Source: Fodinicola acaciae (GTDB lineage: Bacteria; Actinomycetota; Actinomycetes; Mycobacteriales; HKI-0501). From it: a stretch of DNA of 64,000 nucleotides. Below, piece after piece: positions 27,565-36,052 of the stretch (the stretch's first letter is position 1; each line of letters opens with the position of its first letter). Location of the stretch: NCBI RefSeq assembly GCF_010993745.1, contig NZ_WOTN01000002.1, positions 1,736,001 through 1,800,000 of the forward strand, written 5' to 3'. The position numbers were made by a program, and so were the translations under genes. The notes under the pieces are model-generated. The model saw only the letters and a program-made list of their open reading frames with translations. It searched no databases and was not told where the DNA came from.

Positions 27565-28797
27565 CTATTCCCTCGGAAGACCAAGGCCACGGGTGGCGAT
27601 CACGTTGCGTTGGATTTCCGTCGTGCCACCAAGGAACGTGGCCGCGACGGCGTCCGCGCGCAGATGTGCGTACGTGGCGTGCAACGGCGCGTCTTTGCGT
27701 TGCCGCAGCAGCGAAAACTGGCCGAAGGCGGACGCACCGGTGCGCGCCAGCCGCTGCAACAACTCGGCGCCGTACAGCTGGTTCACCGAAGCCTCGTAGC
27801 CGGGGACACCACCGGCCGCCTGCACGGAAACCGTGTATCTGGCCAAGTTGTACGCGACCCGGATCTCGGCATAGCGACGGGCGATCTCGTGCCGCAGCGC
27901 GCCACGGTCGGCGCGTACGAACCGCTGGCCTTCCGCGGATCGCAGATATGTCACCAAATCAGCGAGCGCCTGCTCCATCTTCACGCACGCGCCGATTCCC
28001 GCGCGCTCAAACGAAAGCGCGTCCATCGCCACGTACCAACCTTTGTTCTCCGCGCCGACGCGGTTGGCCATCGGCACGCGTACGTCGTCGAGGAAAATCT
28101 CGGCAAACGGTGCCGCGCCGCGGATGTCGGTGATCGGCCGTACGGTCACACCCGGTGTTTTCGCGTCCAGCAACAGAAAGGTGATGCCTCGGTGCTTCTT
28201 CGCGTCCGGGTCGGTGCGGACGAGCAGAAAGAGCCAGTCGGCATACTGCCCCAGCGAGGTCCAGACCTTCTGGCCGCTCACCACGTAATGGTCGCCGTCG
28301 GCAACCGCGCGCGTACGCAGGCTTGCGAGGTCGGATCCGGCGCCAGGCTCGGAAAATCCCTGGGCCCAGGTCGCCTCGCCGCGCGCGATCCTCGGCAGAT
28401 GCTCGGCTTTCTGCTCGTCGGTGCCGTGCGCCAGCAGCGTCGGTCCGAGCAGGAAGGCGCCGATGCCGTTCACGGTCGGCACCCGCGCGCGCATCATTTC
28501 TTCCTGCAGTACGAATTCAAGCAGCGGGGACAGGCCGGCGCCGCCGTACTCCCGCGGCCAGTGCGGCGCGATCCATCCCTTGTCCGCCAACGCTTTTGCC
28601 CACTGCCGCGCGCCGTCGCGGCGCGCCGGATCGTCGCAAACCCGGTCGACCGGCCAGTTGTAGCCCCAGACGTCCTCCGGCTCCATCGAGTGCTCGTCCT
28701 CGTGGTCGGGGAGATAACCGGCGGGGAAGTGGTCACCGATGAACGCGCGCACCTCCTGCCGGAACTCCGCCTCCCGTGGCGAGTCCTCCCAGTTCAT
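27565..28797 (-). CDS. acyl-CoA dehydrogenase, large subunit
   Basis: A 410-residue complete acyl-CoA dehydrogenase: N-domain (1-130), beta-domain (TWAQGFSEPGAGSDLASLRT; GQKVWTSLGQYADWLFLLVR) and C-domain ending FLGGTTEIQRNVIATRGLGL, which carries the typical active-site Glu. Sequence style is that of the mycobacterial FadE enzymes. It oxidises an acyl-CoA to the enoyl-CoA used by the hydratase downstream. Its ATG overlaps the TGA of the CoA-ligase gene (ATGA), so the two are translationally coupled. May pair with the smaller ACAD at the operon's end. Confidence 0.9.
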   Translation of the reverse strand: MNWEDSPREAEFRQEVRAFIGDHFPAGYLPDHEDEHSMEPEDVWGYNWPVDRVCDDPARRDGARQWAKALADKGWIAPHWPREYGGAGLSPLLEFVLQEEMMRARVPTVNGIGAFLLGPTLLAHGTDEQKAEHLPRIARGEATWAQGFSEPGAGSDLASLRTRAVADGDHYVVSGQKVWTSLGQYADWLFLLVRTDPDAKKHRGITFLLLDAKTPGVTVRPITDIRGAAPFAEIFLDDVRVPMANRVGAENKGWYVAMDALSFERAGIGACVKMEQALADLVTYLRSAEGQRFVRADRGALRHEIARRYAEIRVAYNLARYTVSVQAAGGVPGYEASVNQLYGAELLQRLARTGASAFGQFSLLRQRKDAPLHATYAHLRADAVAATFLGGTTEIQRNVIATRGLGLPRE

Positions 28798-30386
28798 GCC
28801 GTCCTCTCCGCGCCCTGCGCCGCGTCGCGATCCCAGGTCGACGCGGTGAGGCCGTGGTCACCGCGCTCCTTCAGCTTGTATTTGGCGACCTTGTCCGTCG
28901 CCGTCCTCGGCAACGCGTCCACGAACTCGACGTACCTCGGCACCATGAACCGCGGCAGCCGCTCCTCGCAGAAGGCGACCAGGTCCTCGTGCTCCAGCGT
29001 GGTCCCCGGTCGCAGGACGACGGTCAGCTTGACGTCCTCGTCCTCCAGTTCCGACGGCACGCCGGTCGCCGCGCACTCGATCACGTCCGGATGCAGGTTG
29101 ACCTCGCACTCCACGTCGAAGGCGGAGATGTTCTCGCCGCGGCGCCGGATCGCGTCCTTCATCCGGTCGAGGAAGAAGTAGTAGCCGTCCTCGTCCCGAT
29201 AGCCGCGGTCGCCGGTGTGATACCAGAGGTTGCGGAACGCCTCCGCGGTCGCCTCCGGAGCGCCGTAGTAACCGGTGGTGATCACGAACGGCTGCTTGGG
29301 ACGTACGACGATCTCGCCCGGCTCGCCCGGACCGAGCAGGCGGTCCTGCTCGTCCACCACGCCGACCTCAAAGCGCCGCTCGTTTGGCGTGCCGCACGAC
29401 CCGAGCCGCCATTCGCCGTACGGACTGCCCGTGACGATGCCGGCCTCGGTGCTGGTGTACGTCTCCGCCGACCGTACGCCGAACCGCTCCGTCAGCGGCG
29501 CGTCCAGGACCGACTTCCCCATGTAGAACGTCTCGAGCGGATGCTGTTTGTCCAGCGGGGTTTCCGGTCTGTTCAACAGGATCGGGATCATCGAGAACAC
29601 GCTCATGCAGACCTTCGCGTCGAACGCGCGTACGTCGTCCCAGAACCGCGACGCGTGGAACCGGTCGGCCACCGCGATCGCGCCGCCGCCGAGCATCGCC
29701 GAGAAGACGCCGTCCCACAGGCCGGCCGCGTGGAACAGCGGCAGCGGACAGTAGATCGTCTTGCCCCACCGGTCGAGATAGTCGAGTGAGTCGATCGCGC
29801 AGGTCAACGCGAGCGCGTGCGAGCACATCGCGCCTTTGGAGGGACCGGTCGTGCCGGATGTGTACATGATCGCCTGCAGGTCGGAGAACGCCACAGCCCG
29901 GCGTACCGGCTCGGCGCCGTGCGCGAGCAGCTCGGAGAACGGCAGCGTCGGCTTGCCGACCGGACGATCGAGGTCACCGCGTACGATCACCCGGCCGAGG
30001 CCAGGCAGGCGGTGCGTGAGCGGCGTGACGCGCTCGGCGTACGCGGCGTCGACGACCAGCGTGGAGGAGTCGGAGCTGGCCAGTACGTGTGCCAGCATCT
30101 CGCCTCGGTGCGCGGTGTTCACCGGCACGGCGACGGCGCCGAGCCGGGACAACGCGAAGATCGTGAACAGGAAGTCGGTGCTGTTGGGCAGCATGACCGC
30201 GACGTGCTGACCGGTGCCGACGCCGTGCGCGGCCAGACCGTTGGCCACCCGGTCGGTCATCGCGTCGACCTCGGCGTAGCTGAGCTCGCCGTCGTGGAAC
30301 TTGAGGAACACCTCGCGACGGTGTGTCGTCGCACGTCGCCGGAGCACGTCGCCGACGACCAGACTCTCCAGTCCCTCCTCGCGCAT
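28794..30386 (-). CDS. acyl-CoA synthetase (AMP-forming, FadD/CaiC-like)
   Basis: A 530-residue adenylate-forming ligase that activates a carboxylic acid as its CoA thioester. Motifs: P-loop MYTSGTTGPSKGAM (about residues 170-183), STEAGI (A5), YHTGDRGYRDEDGYYFF (A7), DRMKDAIRRRGENISAFDVE (A8) and the catalytic Lys in PRTATDKVAKYKLK. The ATG at 30386, preceded by GGAGG at 7 bp, is chosen over an ATG 120 bp upstream. As the first gene it defines the operon ligase - ACAD - hydratase - VOC - ACAD, a beta-oxidation-like route for an unknown acid, perhaps a branched or cyclic one. Confidence 0.92.
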   Translation of the reverse strand: MREEGLESLVVGDVLRRRATTHRREVFLKFHDGELSYAEVDAMTDRVANGLAAHGVGTGQHVAVMLPNSTDFLFTIFALSRLGAVAVPVNTAHRGEMLAHVLASSDSSTLVVDAAYAERVTPLTHRLPGLGRVIVRGDLDRPVGKPTLPFSELLAHGAEPVRRAVAFSDLQAIMYTSGTTGPSKGAMCSHALALTCAIDSLDYLDRWGKTIYCPLPLFHAAGLWDGVFSAMLGGGAIAVADRFHASRFWDDVRAFDAKVCMSVFSMIPILLNRPETPLDKQHPLETFYMGKSVLDAPLTERFGVRSAETYTSTEAGIVTGSPYGEWRLGSCGTPNERRFEVGVVDEQDRLLGPGEPGEIVVRPKQPFVITTGYYGAPEATAEAFRNLWYHTGDRGYRDEDGYYFFLDRMKDAIRRRGENISAFDVECEVNLHPDVIECAATGVPSELEDEDVKLTVVLRPGTTLEHEDLVAFCEERLPRFMVPRYVEFVDALPRTATDKVAKYKLKERGDHGLTASTWDRDAAQGAERTA

Positions 30387-30524
30387 GCACACCTCCGTAC
30401 GGCCTCCCGGCGGCCTTCGAAGCGGGTCAGGTGTCATCCATCCGACCACGAGTGCACCCCCCGTGGCCATCCAGAAGCCCTCATGCCCACTGTCACCGCG
30501 GGTCAAACGTGATCTGCGCCGCGA

Positions 30525-31268
30525 TCACCAGTCGTACGTGCCGCCGCCTTCGCGCAGGAACACGCCGGTGGGTCCGCCGGCCGGTGTCATGACCTGGCTC
30601 GCGATGAACTCGCCGCCGCGCTCGGCCGGCAGCTCCCCGGTGTGCTCGTTCAGATCGGTCGCGCAATAGCCTGGTGACAGAGCGTTGACCCGTACGCCGG
30701 CCGCCCGCAGTGTGTTGGCGTAGATGACCGTGACCGCGTTGAGGGCCGCCTTGGACGAGTTGTAGCCGAGCAGGTTGGCGAAGGACGCGTGCGGTGCGCC
30801 CTGGTCGGTGAGAAACGCGAACGTCCCCAACCCGCTGGACACGTTGCCGACGCGAGGGTTCCGCGATCGACGCAGCAGCGGAAGCATCGCGTTGGTGACC
30901 GCGACGACGCCGAAGACGTTGGTCTCGTAGATCTCTCGCAGGTTGTCGATCGGCAGGTCGGTCGGTCCGTACGGCCGGTCGCGGCTGATCCCCGCGTTGT
31001 TGACCAGCACGTCGAGCCGGCCGTGGGTGGACTCGATCAGCTGCGCGGCCGCCTGGATCGTCGTCGGTGCGGTCACGTCGAGGCGTACGAACCGCGCGTC
31101 CAAACCCTCTCGCCCCAAGGCCGCCGCTGCCGCCTGTCCGCGTTCGTCGTCTCGCGCGCCGAGCAGGACGACGTGTCCGGCTCGCGCCAGCACCTGCGCG
31201 GTGGCGAAGCCGATTCCTTTGTTGGCGCCGGTGATCAGGATGATGTCACGCTCTGCAGTGGAGGTCAT
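30525..31268 (-). CDS. short-chain dehydrogenase/reductase
   Basis: A 247-residue classical SDR with Rossmann motif TGANKGIGFA, NNAGI, and catalytic Tyr/Lys in LLGYNSSKAAL (YxxxK) preceded by NVSSG. The cofactor pocket has GARDDERG after beta-2, an Arg-containing pattern that favours NADP(H). Ends TPAGGPTGVFLREGGGTYDW, like the carbonyl reductases used in xenobiotic response. The ATG at 31268 lies 69 bp inside a longer frame and gives the normal N-terminus (MTSTAERDIILITGAN). It diverges from an XRE/MmyB regulator 103 bp away, a common regulator-target arrangement in actinobacteria. Confidence 0.9.
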   Translation of the reverse strand: MTSTAERDIILITGANKGIGFATAQVLARAGHVVLLGARDDERGQAAAAALGREGLDARFVRLDVTAPTTIQAAAQLIESTHGRLDVLVNNAGISRDRPYGPTDLPIDNLREIYETNVFGVVAVTNAMLPLLRRSRNPRVGNVSSGLGTFAFLTDQGAPHASFANLLGYNSSKAALNAVTVIYANTLRAAGVRVNALSPGYCATDLNEHTGELPAERGGEFIASQVMTPAGGPTGVFLREGGGTYDW

Positions 31269-31371
31269 GCCGCCAAGGCTGACCCGCGGAGCGTACGGCC
31301 GGGAGAGCAGCGGCGAGGCTGGTATCGCCGGTCCCATGGTGACCGGTCGGCAGGGCAGGCACGATGGACGG

Positions 31372-32226
31372 ATGGGACATCTCGACCGCAGCGAGCTGGC
31401 CGCGTTCCTGCGCCGCAGCCGAGCGCGCCTGCAGCCGGCGGATGTCGGCCTGGCGGCCGGAAACCGGCGGCGTACGCCGGGACTGCGGCGGCAGGAGGTC
31501 GCTCAGCTGGCCGGCATGTCGGTCGACTACTACATCCGGCTCGAACAGGGCCGCGGACCGCGGCCGTCGCGGCAGATGCTGGCCGCGCTCGGTCGCGCGT
31601 TGCGGCTGTCCGACAACGCGATGAGCCACCTGCACCACCTGGCCGGCGAGGTGCCGGCGCCGCCGCCGGAGCCGGCCCGGACCGTACGGCCAGGTGTGCT
31701 GCACCTGCTCGACCGGCTCGACGACACGCCGGCGTTGGTGTGCGACGCCGCGTACGACGTGCTGGCCTGGAACGCCATGGCGGCGGCGTTGCTGGTGGAC
31801 TTCTCGGCGATCCCGGCCGACGACCGCAACGTGGTCTGGCGTTTCTTCACCGACCCGGCTGCGCGCGACCGCCACGACGGGGACGGCGCGGAGCGGTTCG
31901 CGCGCGAGTCGGTGGCCGACCTACGTGCCGTCGCCGCCCGGTATCCGCGCGCGGCCCGCGTACGCCGGCTGATCGCGCGGCTGCGCGCCGCGAGCCCCGA
32001 CTTCCGCGCTCGCTGGGACGCCGGAGACGTCGAGACCGGGCGTTCGACGCACAAGCGACTGCATCATCCGCTGGTCGGCTGGCTCGACCTGGACTGCGAG
32101 GGCCTGCACGATCCGGTCCAGGACCAGTGGATCGTCTTCTACACCGCCGCGCCAGGCACCCGCTCGTACGACGCGCTTCGGCTGCTCAAGGTGGTCGGCA
32201 CCCAGAACCTGTCAACACCAGGCTGA
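31372..32226 (+). CDS. XRE-family regulator with MmyB ligand-binding domain
   Basis: A 284-residue regulator. The N-terminal HTH (about 5-85) has LAAFLRRSRARLQPADVGL and RRQEVAQLAGMSVDYYIRLE, the signature of the actinobacterial HTH_31/MmyB class. The rest (about 100-275) is the MmyB-like PAS-type domain (VCDAAYDVLAWNAMAAALLV; THKRLHHPLVGWLDLDCEGL) thought to bind a small ligand. It very probably controls the divergent SDR gene. The ATG at 31372 is the usual start (MGHLDRSELAAFLRR); an in-frame ATG at 31336 is possible. Confidence 0.9.
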   Translation: MGHLDRSELAAFLRRSRARLQPADVGLAAGNRRRTPGLRRQEVAQLAGMSVDYYIRLEQGRGPRPSRQMLAALGRALRLSDNAMSHLHHLAGEVPAPPPEPARTVRPGVLHLLDRLDDTPALVCDAAYDVLAWNAMAAALLVDFSAIPADDRNVVWRFFTDPAARDRHDGDGAERFARESVADLRAVAARYPRAARVRRLIARLRAASPDFRARWDAGDVETGRSTHKRLHHPLVGWLDLDCEGLHDPVQDQWIVFYTAAPGTRSYDALRLLKVVGTQNLSTPG

Positions 32227-32241
32227 CAACCGACAGTTGGT

Positions 32242-32288
32242 GTAATACATGTTTAACAAGACATCAAATCGGAACATTTAGCGCTCCA
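32242..32288. repeat. 47-bp composite intergenic repeat (intact copy)
   Basis: Lies between two converging genes. Its left 27 bp (32242-32268) recur inverted at 44063-44089 with one mismatch; its right part (from about 32274 to 32288) recurs inverted at 43890-43904. Here the parts are contiguous, whereas at 44 kb they are about 155 bp apart. The left part contains the near-palindrome TGTTTAACAAG. No gene content. Confidence 0.75.
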
Positions 32289-32341
32289 GCTGGCGCTGGC
32301 GCGAGGCAGCCCAACCGCAAACAACGGAAACCCAGCGGTCT

Positions 32342-32911
32342 TCAGGCGGTGAGATGGGGACGGAAGTCGTCGTCGCGTTCCTCCAGCGGCAGGCCGCTGA
32401 CCTCGGCGATGGTGGCGATGGCGTCTTCGAGCGAGGTGTCCTCCGGCAGTACGTGCTCGCCGGCGGCACCGAGCAGGTCCCGCGGCTGGTACCACTCGCG
32501 CATCTCCTCGGCGGTGAAGTCCGCCGCCTGCGGCCGCGTTTGGTGCCGGCGAAGGGTTTCGGCGAAGCTCACGTCGAGATAGAAGACGGCGGTCCGGCCG
32601 CGGTGGTCGCGGCCGAGCCGTAGGAGCATGTCGCGGTATTTGTCGCTGTGCAGGATGCCTTCGACGATCGCGTGATATCCATGGTCGAGGGCGAAGCGCG
32701 CGGTGGTCTCGATGAGAGCCGGCGCGGCGCCGCCGGGGAGGTCGCGCTCGCGGAGCACGATCCGCCGGAGGTAATCCTGTTGTACGAGCGCGCAACCGCG
32801 GCCGTGGCGCAGCTGCAACTGGCGGGCGATGGTGCTCTTGCCTGATCCGGAGTTGCCGCGTATCACGATCAACCTGGTGTCCGGAAAACCCGCCGCCGCA
32901 TGCATGACCAC
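32342..32911 (-). CDS. P-loop kinase-like ATPase
   Basis: A 189-residue (187 from the second ATG) AAA_33-type P-loop protein with Walker A GNSGSGKSTIARQL and a lid region LRRHQTRPQAADFTAEEMRE. The layout is that of small zeta-toxin/shikimate-kinase-like nucleoside or antibiotic kinases. QDYLRR after strand 2 may hold the phosphate acceptor or base. No partner gene such as an antitoxin lies beside it. Ends 11 bp from nothing functional but 54 bp from the composite repeat; its substrate is unknown. Confidence 0.8.
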   Translation of the reverse strand: MVMHAAAGFPDTRLIVIRGNSGSGKSTIARQLQLRHGRGCALVQQDYLRRIVLRERDLPGGAAPALIETTARFALDHGYHAIVEGILHSDKYRDMLLRLGRDHRGRTAVFYLDVSFAETLRRHQTRPQAADFTAEEMREWYQPRDLLGAAGEHVLPEDTSLEDAIATIAEVSGLPLEERDDDFRPHLTA

Positions 32912-32928
32912 GATTATCTCCCGTCCGT

Positions 32929-34701
32929 TCAGTGACCGGGTATCCGGGTGGTGAACGGACGTCCGTCGACGGTGCCGGTGACGGTCGTCAGGTCCTCGGC
33001 CTGAAATGCTTTCCAGGAAAGCGAAACATGCTGTGACCTCAGCGTCAGGTCGGCGATCGCCATGCCGGTCGAGGGATCGATCCTGACCGTGCCGTCCACC
33101 GTGGTGCCGGGGAGATAGCCGAATCCGGTCAGGGTCAGCTGGCCGGTTTTCTCGTCATGGTCACGATGTCCTCCACGCAGGCCGGGTTCGCGTGCGGTAA
33201 CCGGCAGGGACGCGTTGGGGTTGAGCGGACCGATCGCGTCGAGCGCGGTTTGGTACGCCGCCACGATCGTGCTGGCAGCACGGGGAAAACCGCCAAGCAG
33301 CCGATAGTTTTCGGCCGTACAAGGCACCTCGATGCCGGCGTCCGGCTCAGCGAGGAAGCCCCGCAGGACCGACTGCGGACAGGCGCCGGCCGGTGTCATG
33401 CTCAGCAGCAGACCGTGGCCACCGAAAGGCGTCGTGACGGCTCGGCCACGCGGAAAACGCGAGGCGACTGTGGCCGCGTCGGCAGGTGCGGTGACGGTGT
33501 CGAACTGGCCGCTCATCGCCAGTACGGGAACGTCGGGTCGACCGGCGGAAACCGGTGGGCTTTGCCGTTGCGTCGGCCAATAGGCGCACAGCCGGGTCCA
33601 GAGCAGGGTCGGGTCGGTCGACTCGGCGCGCGCGTACGGCCAGAAAATCCGGTTCTTGGCGGTGAAAGCGTCGAGCTGCCTGATCCGCTGGTCCGCCGTG
33701 GCGTTGCGATCGTACGGAAAACGCGGGTCACCACAGTTGTAGGTAAAAAGCGCAGGCGATAGCGAGTTTCCCAGCGTCGGCGCCGCTTTGACACGCGTGG
33801 CCAGCCGATAGAGTGGAGCTCGGTCGCCGTGCAGATACGCGCTGACCGCGGCGAGCTTCTCGCTCGCGTCCGGCACGGAGACCGCGGACGCCAAAGCCGC
33901 CGTCGACGACACGGAAAGACGCGGATCGCGGATCGTACGCAGGCGCTGCACCAATGCGGCCCAAAGCGCGGTCGGATTCCGGAAGGTGGTCCGGCACGCC
34001 GACGATCGGGCGCAGGCCTGCGTCAAGGCGGACAGCCCCATTCTGTACGGGTTGCGAAATCCCGACGGCTGATAGCCATCGGTCCCGGTGGCGACAACAC
34101 TGTTGAGCAGCATCGCCCGCGTCGCGTCTGGATATCGGGACGCGTACGCCTGCGCGAACAGCGTTCCGTACGAGTTGCCGACGAACGTCACGTTTCCCGC
34201 GCCGACCACCTGACGGACCGCCTCGATGTCGGCGACATGCTGGTCGGTGCTGTAGAAACCGGCCTGGTTTCCGAGCTGCCGAGCGCATGACGTAATCGTC
34301 GCCGGCTTCGTCACGTCCAACCCCCGACAGGTCAGCGGCGAGGATTTCCCGAAACCGCGCGGTTCGACCATGAGCACGTCGACGCGATCAGCGAGCGGTC
34401 CGAGCAACGCGCCGGTGAGCTCGGCATAGGAGGGATCGAGCGGTCCTGGTCCGCCGCCGTCGGCGACGACCGTGGTCAGTGCCGGCCGGCTTTGATCGGT
34501 CCGCGGCACCAGGGTGTACGCGACCGGAATGCGCGGCGATCGCGGATCGGCCCAGTTTGTCGGCACCATCAGCTGTCCGTCGCAGCGTTTCGCGGTCGGT
34601 GGACACGCCGACTTCGCCACCGCCGGTGGCTGCCATTCCACCAGGCCGGCAACGAAAACCGACGCGACTGCCATCGCCGCCGTGACTTTTCGAAATCTCA
34701 T
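32929..34701 (-). CDS. exported S33-family alpha/beta-hydrolase (tripeptidyl-aminopeptidase-like)
   Basis: A 590-residue secreted hydrolase. The signal peptide (MRFRKVTAAMAVASVFVAG) is followed by an alpha/beta-hydrolase core: oxyanion strand TTVVADGGGPG, nucleophile elbow FVGNSYGTLFAQ, Asp in VLAMSGQFDTVT and His in PFGGHGLLLS. The last about 110 residues (from LPVTAREPG) form an extra beta domain that I do not recognise. Members trim N-terminal tripeptides or hydrolyse esters; many disulfide-suitable Cys pairs suit life outside the cell. The ATG at 34701 has GGAG 8-11 bp upstream and gives the signal peptide. Confidence 0.88.
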   Translation of the reverse strand: MRFRKVTAAMAVASVFVAGLVEWQPPAVAKSACPPTAKRCDGQLMVPTNWADPRSPRIPVAYTLVPRTDQSRPALTTVVADGGGPGPLDPSYAELTGALLGPLADRVDVLMVEPRGFGKSSPLTCRGLDVTKPATITSCARQLGNQAGFYSTDQHVADIEAVRQVVGAGNVTFVGNSYGTLFAQAYASRYPDATRAMLLNSVVATGTDGYQPSGFRNPYRMGLSALTQACARSSACRTTFRNPTALWAALVQRLRTIRDPRLSVSSTAALASAVSVPDASEKLAAVSAYLHGDRAPLYRLATRVKAAPTLGNSLSPALFTYNCGDPRFPYDRNATADQRIRQLDAFTAKNRIFWPYARAESTDPTLLWTRLCAYWPTQRQSPPVSAGRPDVPVLAMSGQFDTVTAPADAATVASRFPRGRAVTTPFGGHGLLLSMTPAGACPQSVLRGFLAEPDAGIEVPCTAENYRLLGGFPRAASTIVAAYQTALDAIGPLNPNASLPVTAREPGLRGGHRDHDEKTGQLTLTGFGYLPGTTVDGTVRIDPSTGMAIADLTLRSQHVSLSWKAFQAEDLTTVTGTVDGRPFTTRIPGH

Positions 34702-34801
34702 TATCTGTGCTCCAGGTCCGTGCTTCGAAGTGTCGGCAACGAACATAGGAGCGAGGCTCAGGGGGTGGCGTCCTCTTGTGGGCGTAGGTGAGCTGGGGAT
34801 G

Positions 34802-35974
34802 TTACCGATCCCGGACCCCCGATACCCTGAGAGCATCCGGTGACTGTCGGTCCGGACTGCCGGGACGGAAGTCCGGCACGGCCTGCGGCTGCGAACCGGC
34901 CGCGATCGAAGTGGCGGCCAGGATCGCCGGCGCGGCCGTGTCCATCGCCCGGTAGACGTCCATTTCCGGCTCAGCCACCCCGAAAACGCTGTCGCGAAAG
35001 GCGATGTGCGTGTAGTAGTCGGCATCGCCGTGTCCACTGCCGGACGCCTCTGGCGGCGCGTCGGCGCGTTCGTACGTCCACGACTGGTCGACCGGCGCCG
35101 GCGTGCCGGCGGTCCACCGCCGCGGCTGGTCGGTCTCGGTACGCCGCCATTCCAGCCGGCCGCCGGTGCCGATCACCTGATACCAATGCCAGCCGGTTTC
35201 CGGATGCGGCTGCGCGAAACTCGTGGACATCCGGAGAATCGCGCCGCGCGCGGTTTTCATCAGCGCGGTCTGCAGGTCTGGCTGCGCGATCTCCGGATGC
35301 GCACGGCTGACTGGCGCAGTGCTCATCGCCACCACCTCCGTGACCCGGTCGTCCAGCACCTTGAGCATGGGGCTCAATGAGTGCGGCAGATAATGGATCG
35401 GCGGCATCCGATGGGACCAGGTGCGGCGCGCGTCGGCGGACGCCGCGCTCGGATGGACCGGGTCGCCGGTCACCGGATCGGCGAACATCCCCTCCGGCAG
35501 ATAGTGGAAATACTGCGCTTCGGCAAGGGAAATGTCACCGAGCTCGCCGGCCGCGACGATCCGCCGCCAATCGTCCACAAAGGACCAGTAGCGCGTCTGT
35601 TCGGCGAGTTGGTAGACCCGGCCGGCACGCTCGGCGGCGAGGACGATCCGCCAGCAGTCCTCGATGGAATGCGCCGCCGGCACCTCGGCATGGACGTGTT
35701 TTCCCGCCTCCAGAGCCTGTGCGGCCATCGCACCCTGGTGTTCGGAACGTACGGTCAGCGCGACCGCGTCCACGTCCGGATCGGCGAGCACGGCTGCGTA
35801 GCTGTCGTGGCCGCGTACGGACGCCGGCAAGGCGTCGAGCGCACGGCGGGTGCGGACCGCGATCGGATCGTGGATCGCGGTGATGACATAGCCGGGGACC
35901 ACAGTGAGCATCGGCAGCCAGGTGCCGATGGCGCGCGGCCCGAGACCGACGACGGCTATCCGAATACGGTCCAT
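34802..35974 (-). CDS. Gfo/Idh/MocA-family oxidoreductase
   Basis: A 390-residue NAD(P)-dependent dehydrogenase, probably acting on a sugar or inositol. Rossmann motif RIAVVGLGPRAIGTWLP at the N-terminus, then the family signature AGKHVHAEVPAAHSIEDCW, where most members have EKP; here the Lys of EKP is replaced (EVP), which may weaken catalysis or alter the mechanism. The C-terminal dimer sheet domain follows (about 125-370, HYLPHSLSPMLKVLDDRVTE). AGGATGG lies just upstream of the ATG. It diverges from the deacetylase-like gene with a perfect palindrome between, so they probably answer to one regulator. Confidence 0.88.
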   Translation of the reverse strand: MDRIRIAVVGLGPRAIGTWLPMLTVVPGYVITAIHDPIAVRTRRALDALPASVRGHDSYAAVLADPDVDAVALTVRSEHQGAMAAQALEAGKHVHAEVPAAHSIEDCWRIVLAAERAGRVYQLAEQTRYWSFVDDWRRIVAAGELGDISLAEAQYFHYLPEGMFADPVTGDPVHPSAASADARRTWSHRMPPIHYLPHSLSPMLKVLDDRVTEVVAMSTAPVSRAHPEIAQPDLQTALMKTARGAILRMSTSFAQPHPETGWHWYQVIGTGGRLEWRRTETDQPRRWTAGTPAPVDQSWTYERADAPPEASGSGHGDADYYTHIAFRDSVFGVAEPEMDVYRAMDTAAPAILAATSIAAGSQPQAVPDFRPGSPDRQSPDALRVSGVRDR

Positions 35975-36014
35975 TTCGGTCCATCCTCTTGTGGTTTGGT
36001 GAGATCGATGGATG

Positions 36015-36040
36015 ATATCTCGAAAGAATCTTCGAGATAT
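36015..36040. promoter_or_regulatory. perfect palindromic operator between divergent genes
   Basis: The arms ATATCTCGAA (36015-36024) and TTCGAGATAT (36031-36040) are perfect inverted repeats around a 6-bp centre. The site lies 40 bp upstream of the oxidoreductase start and 12 bp upstream of the start codon of the rightward gene, a position suited to repression of both. No regulator gene is adjacent, so the binding protein is unknown. Confidence 0.7.
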
Positions 36041-36052
36041 GGAAGAGGAGTC

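Noticed and set aside
27154-29181. A 675-codon plus-strand open frame
   Set aside because: It lies antisense to the clearly recognisable acyl-CoA dehydrogenase, hydratase and CoA-ligase genes; its protein is low-complexity and motif-free, as expected of a shadow frame in GC-rich DNA.
32342-32911. P-loop protein as a zeta-type toxin of a toxin-antitoxin pair
   Set aside because: The Walker A and lid fit a small kinase, but no antitoxin-sized gene lies beside it, so there is no support for a toxin-antitoxin system.
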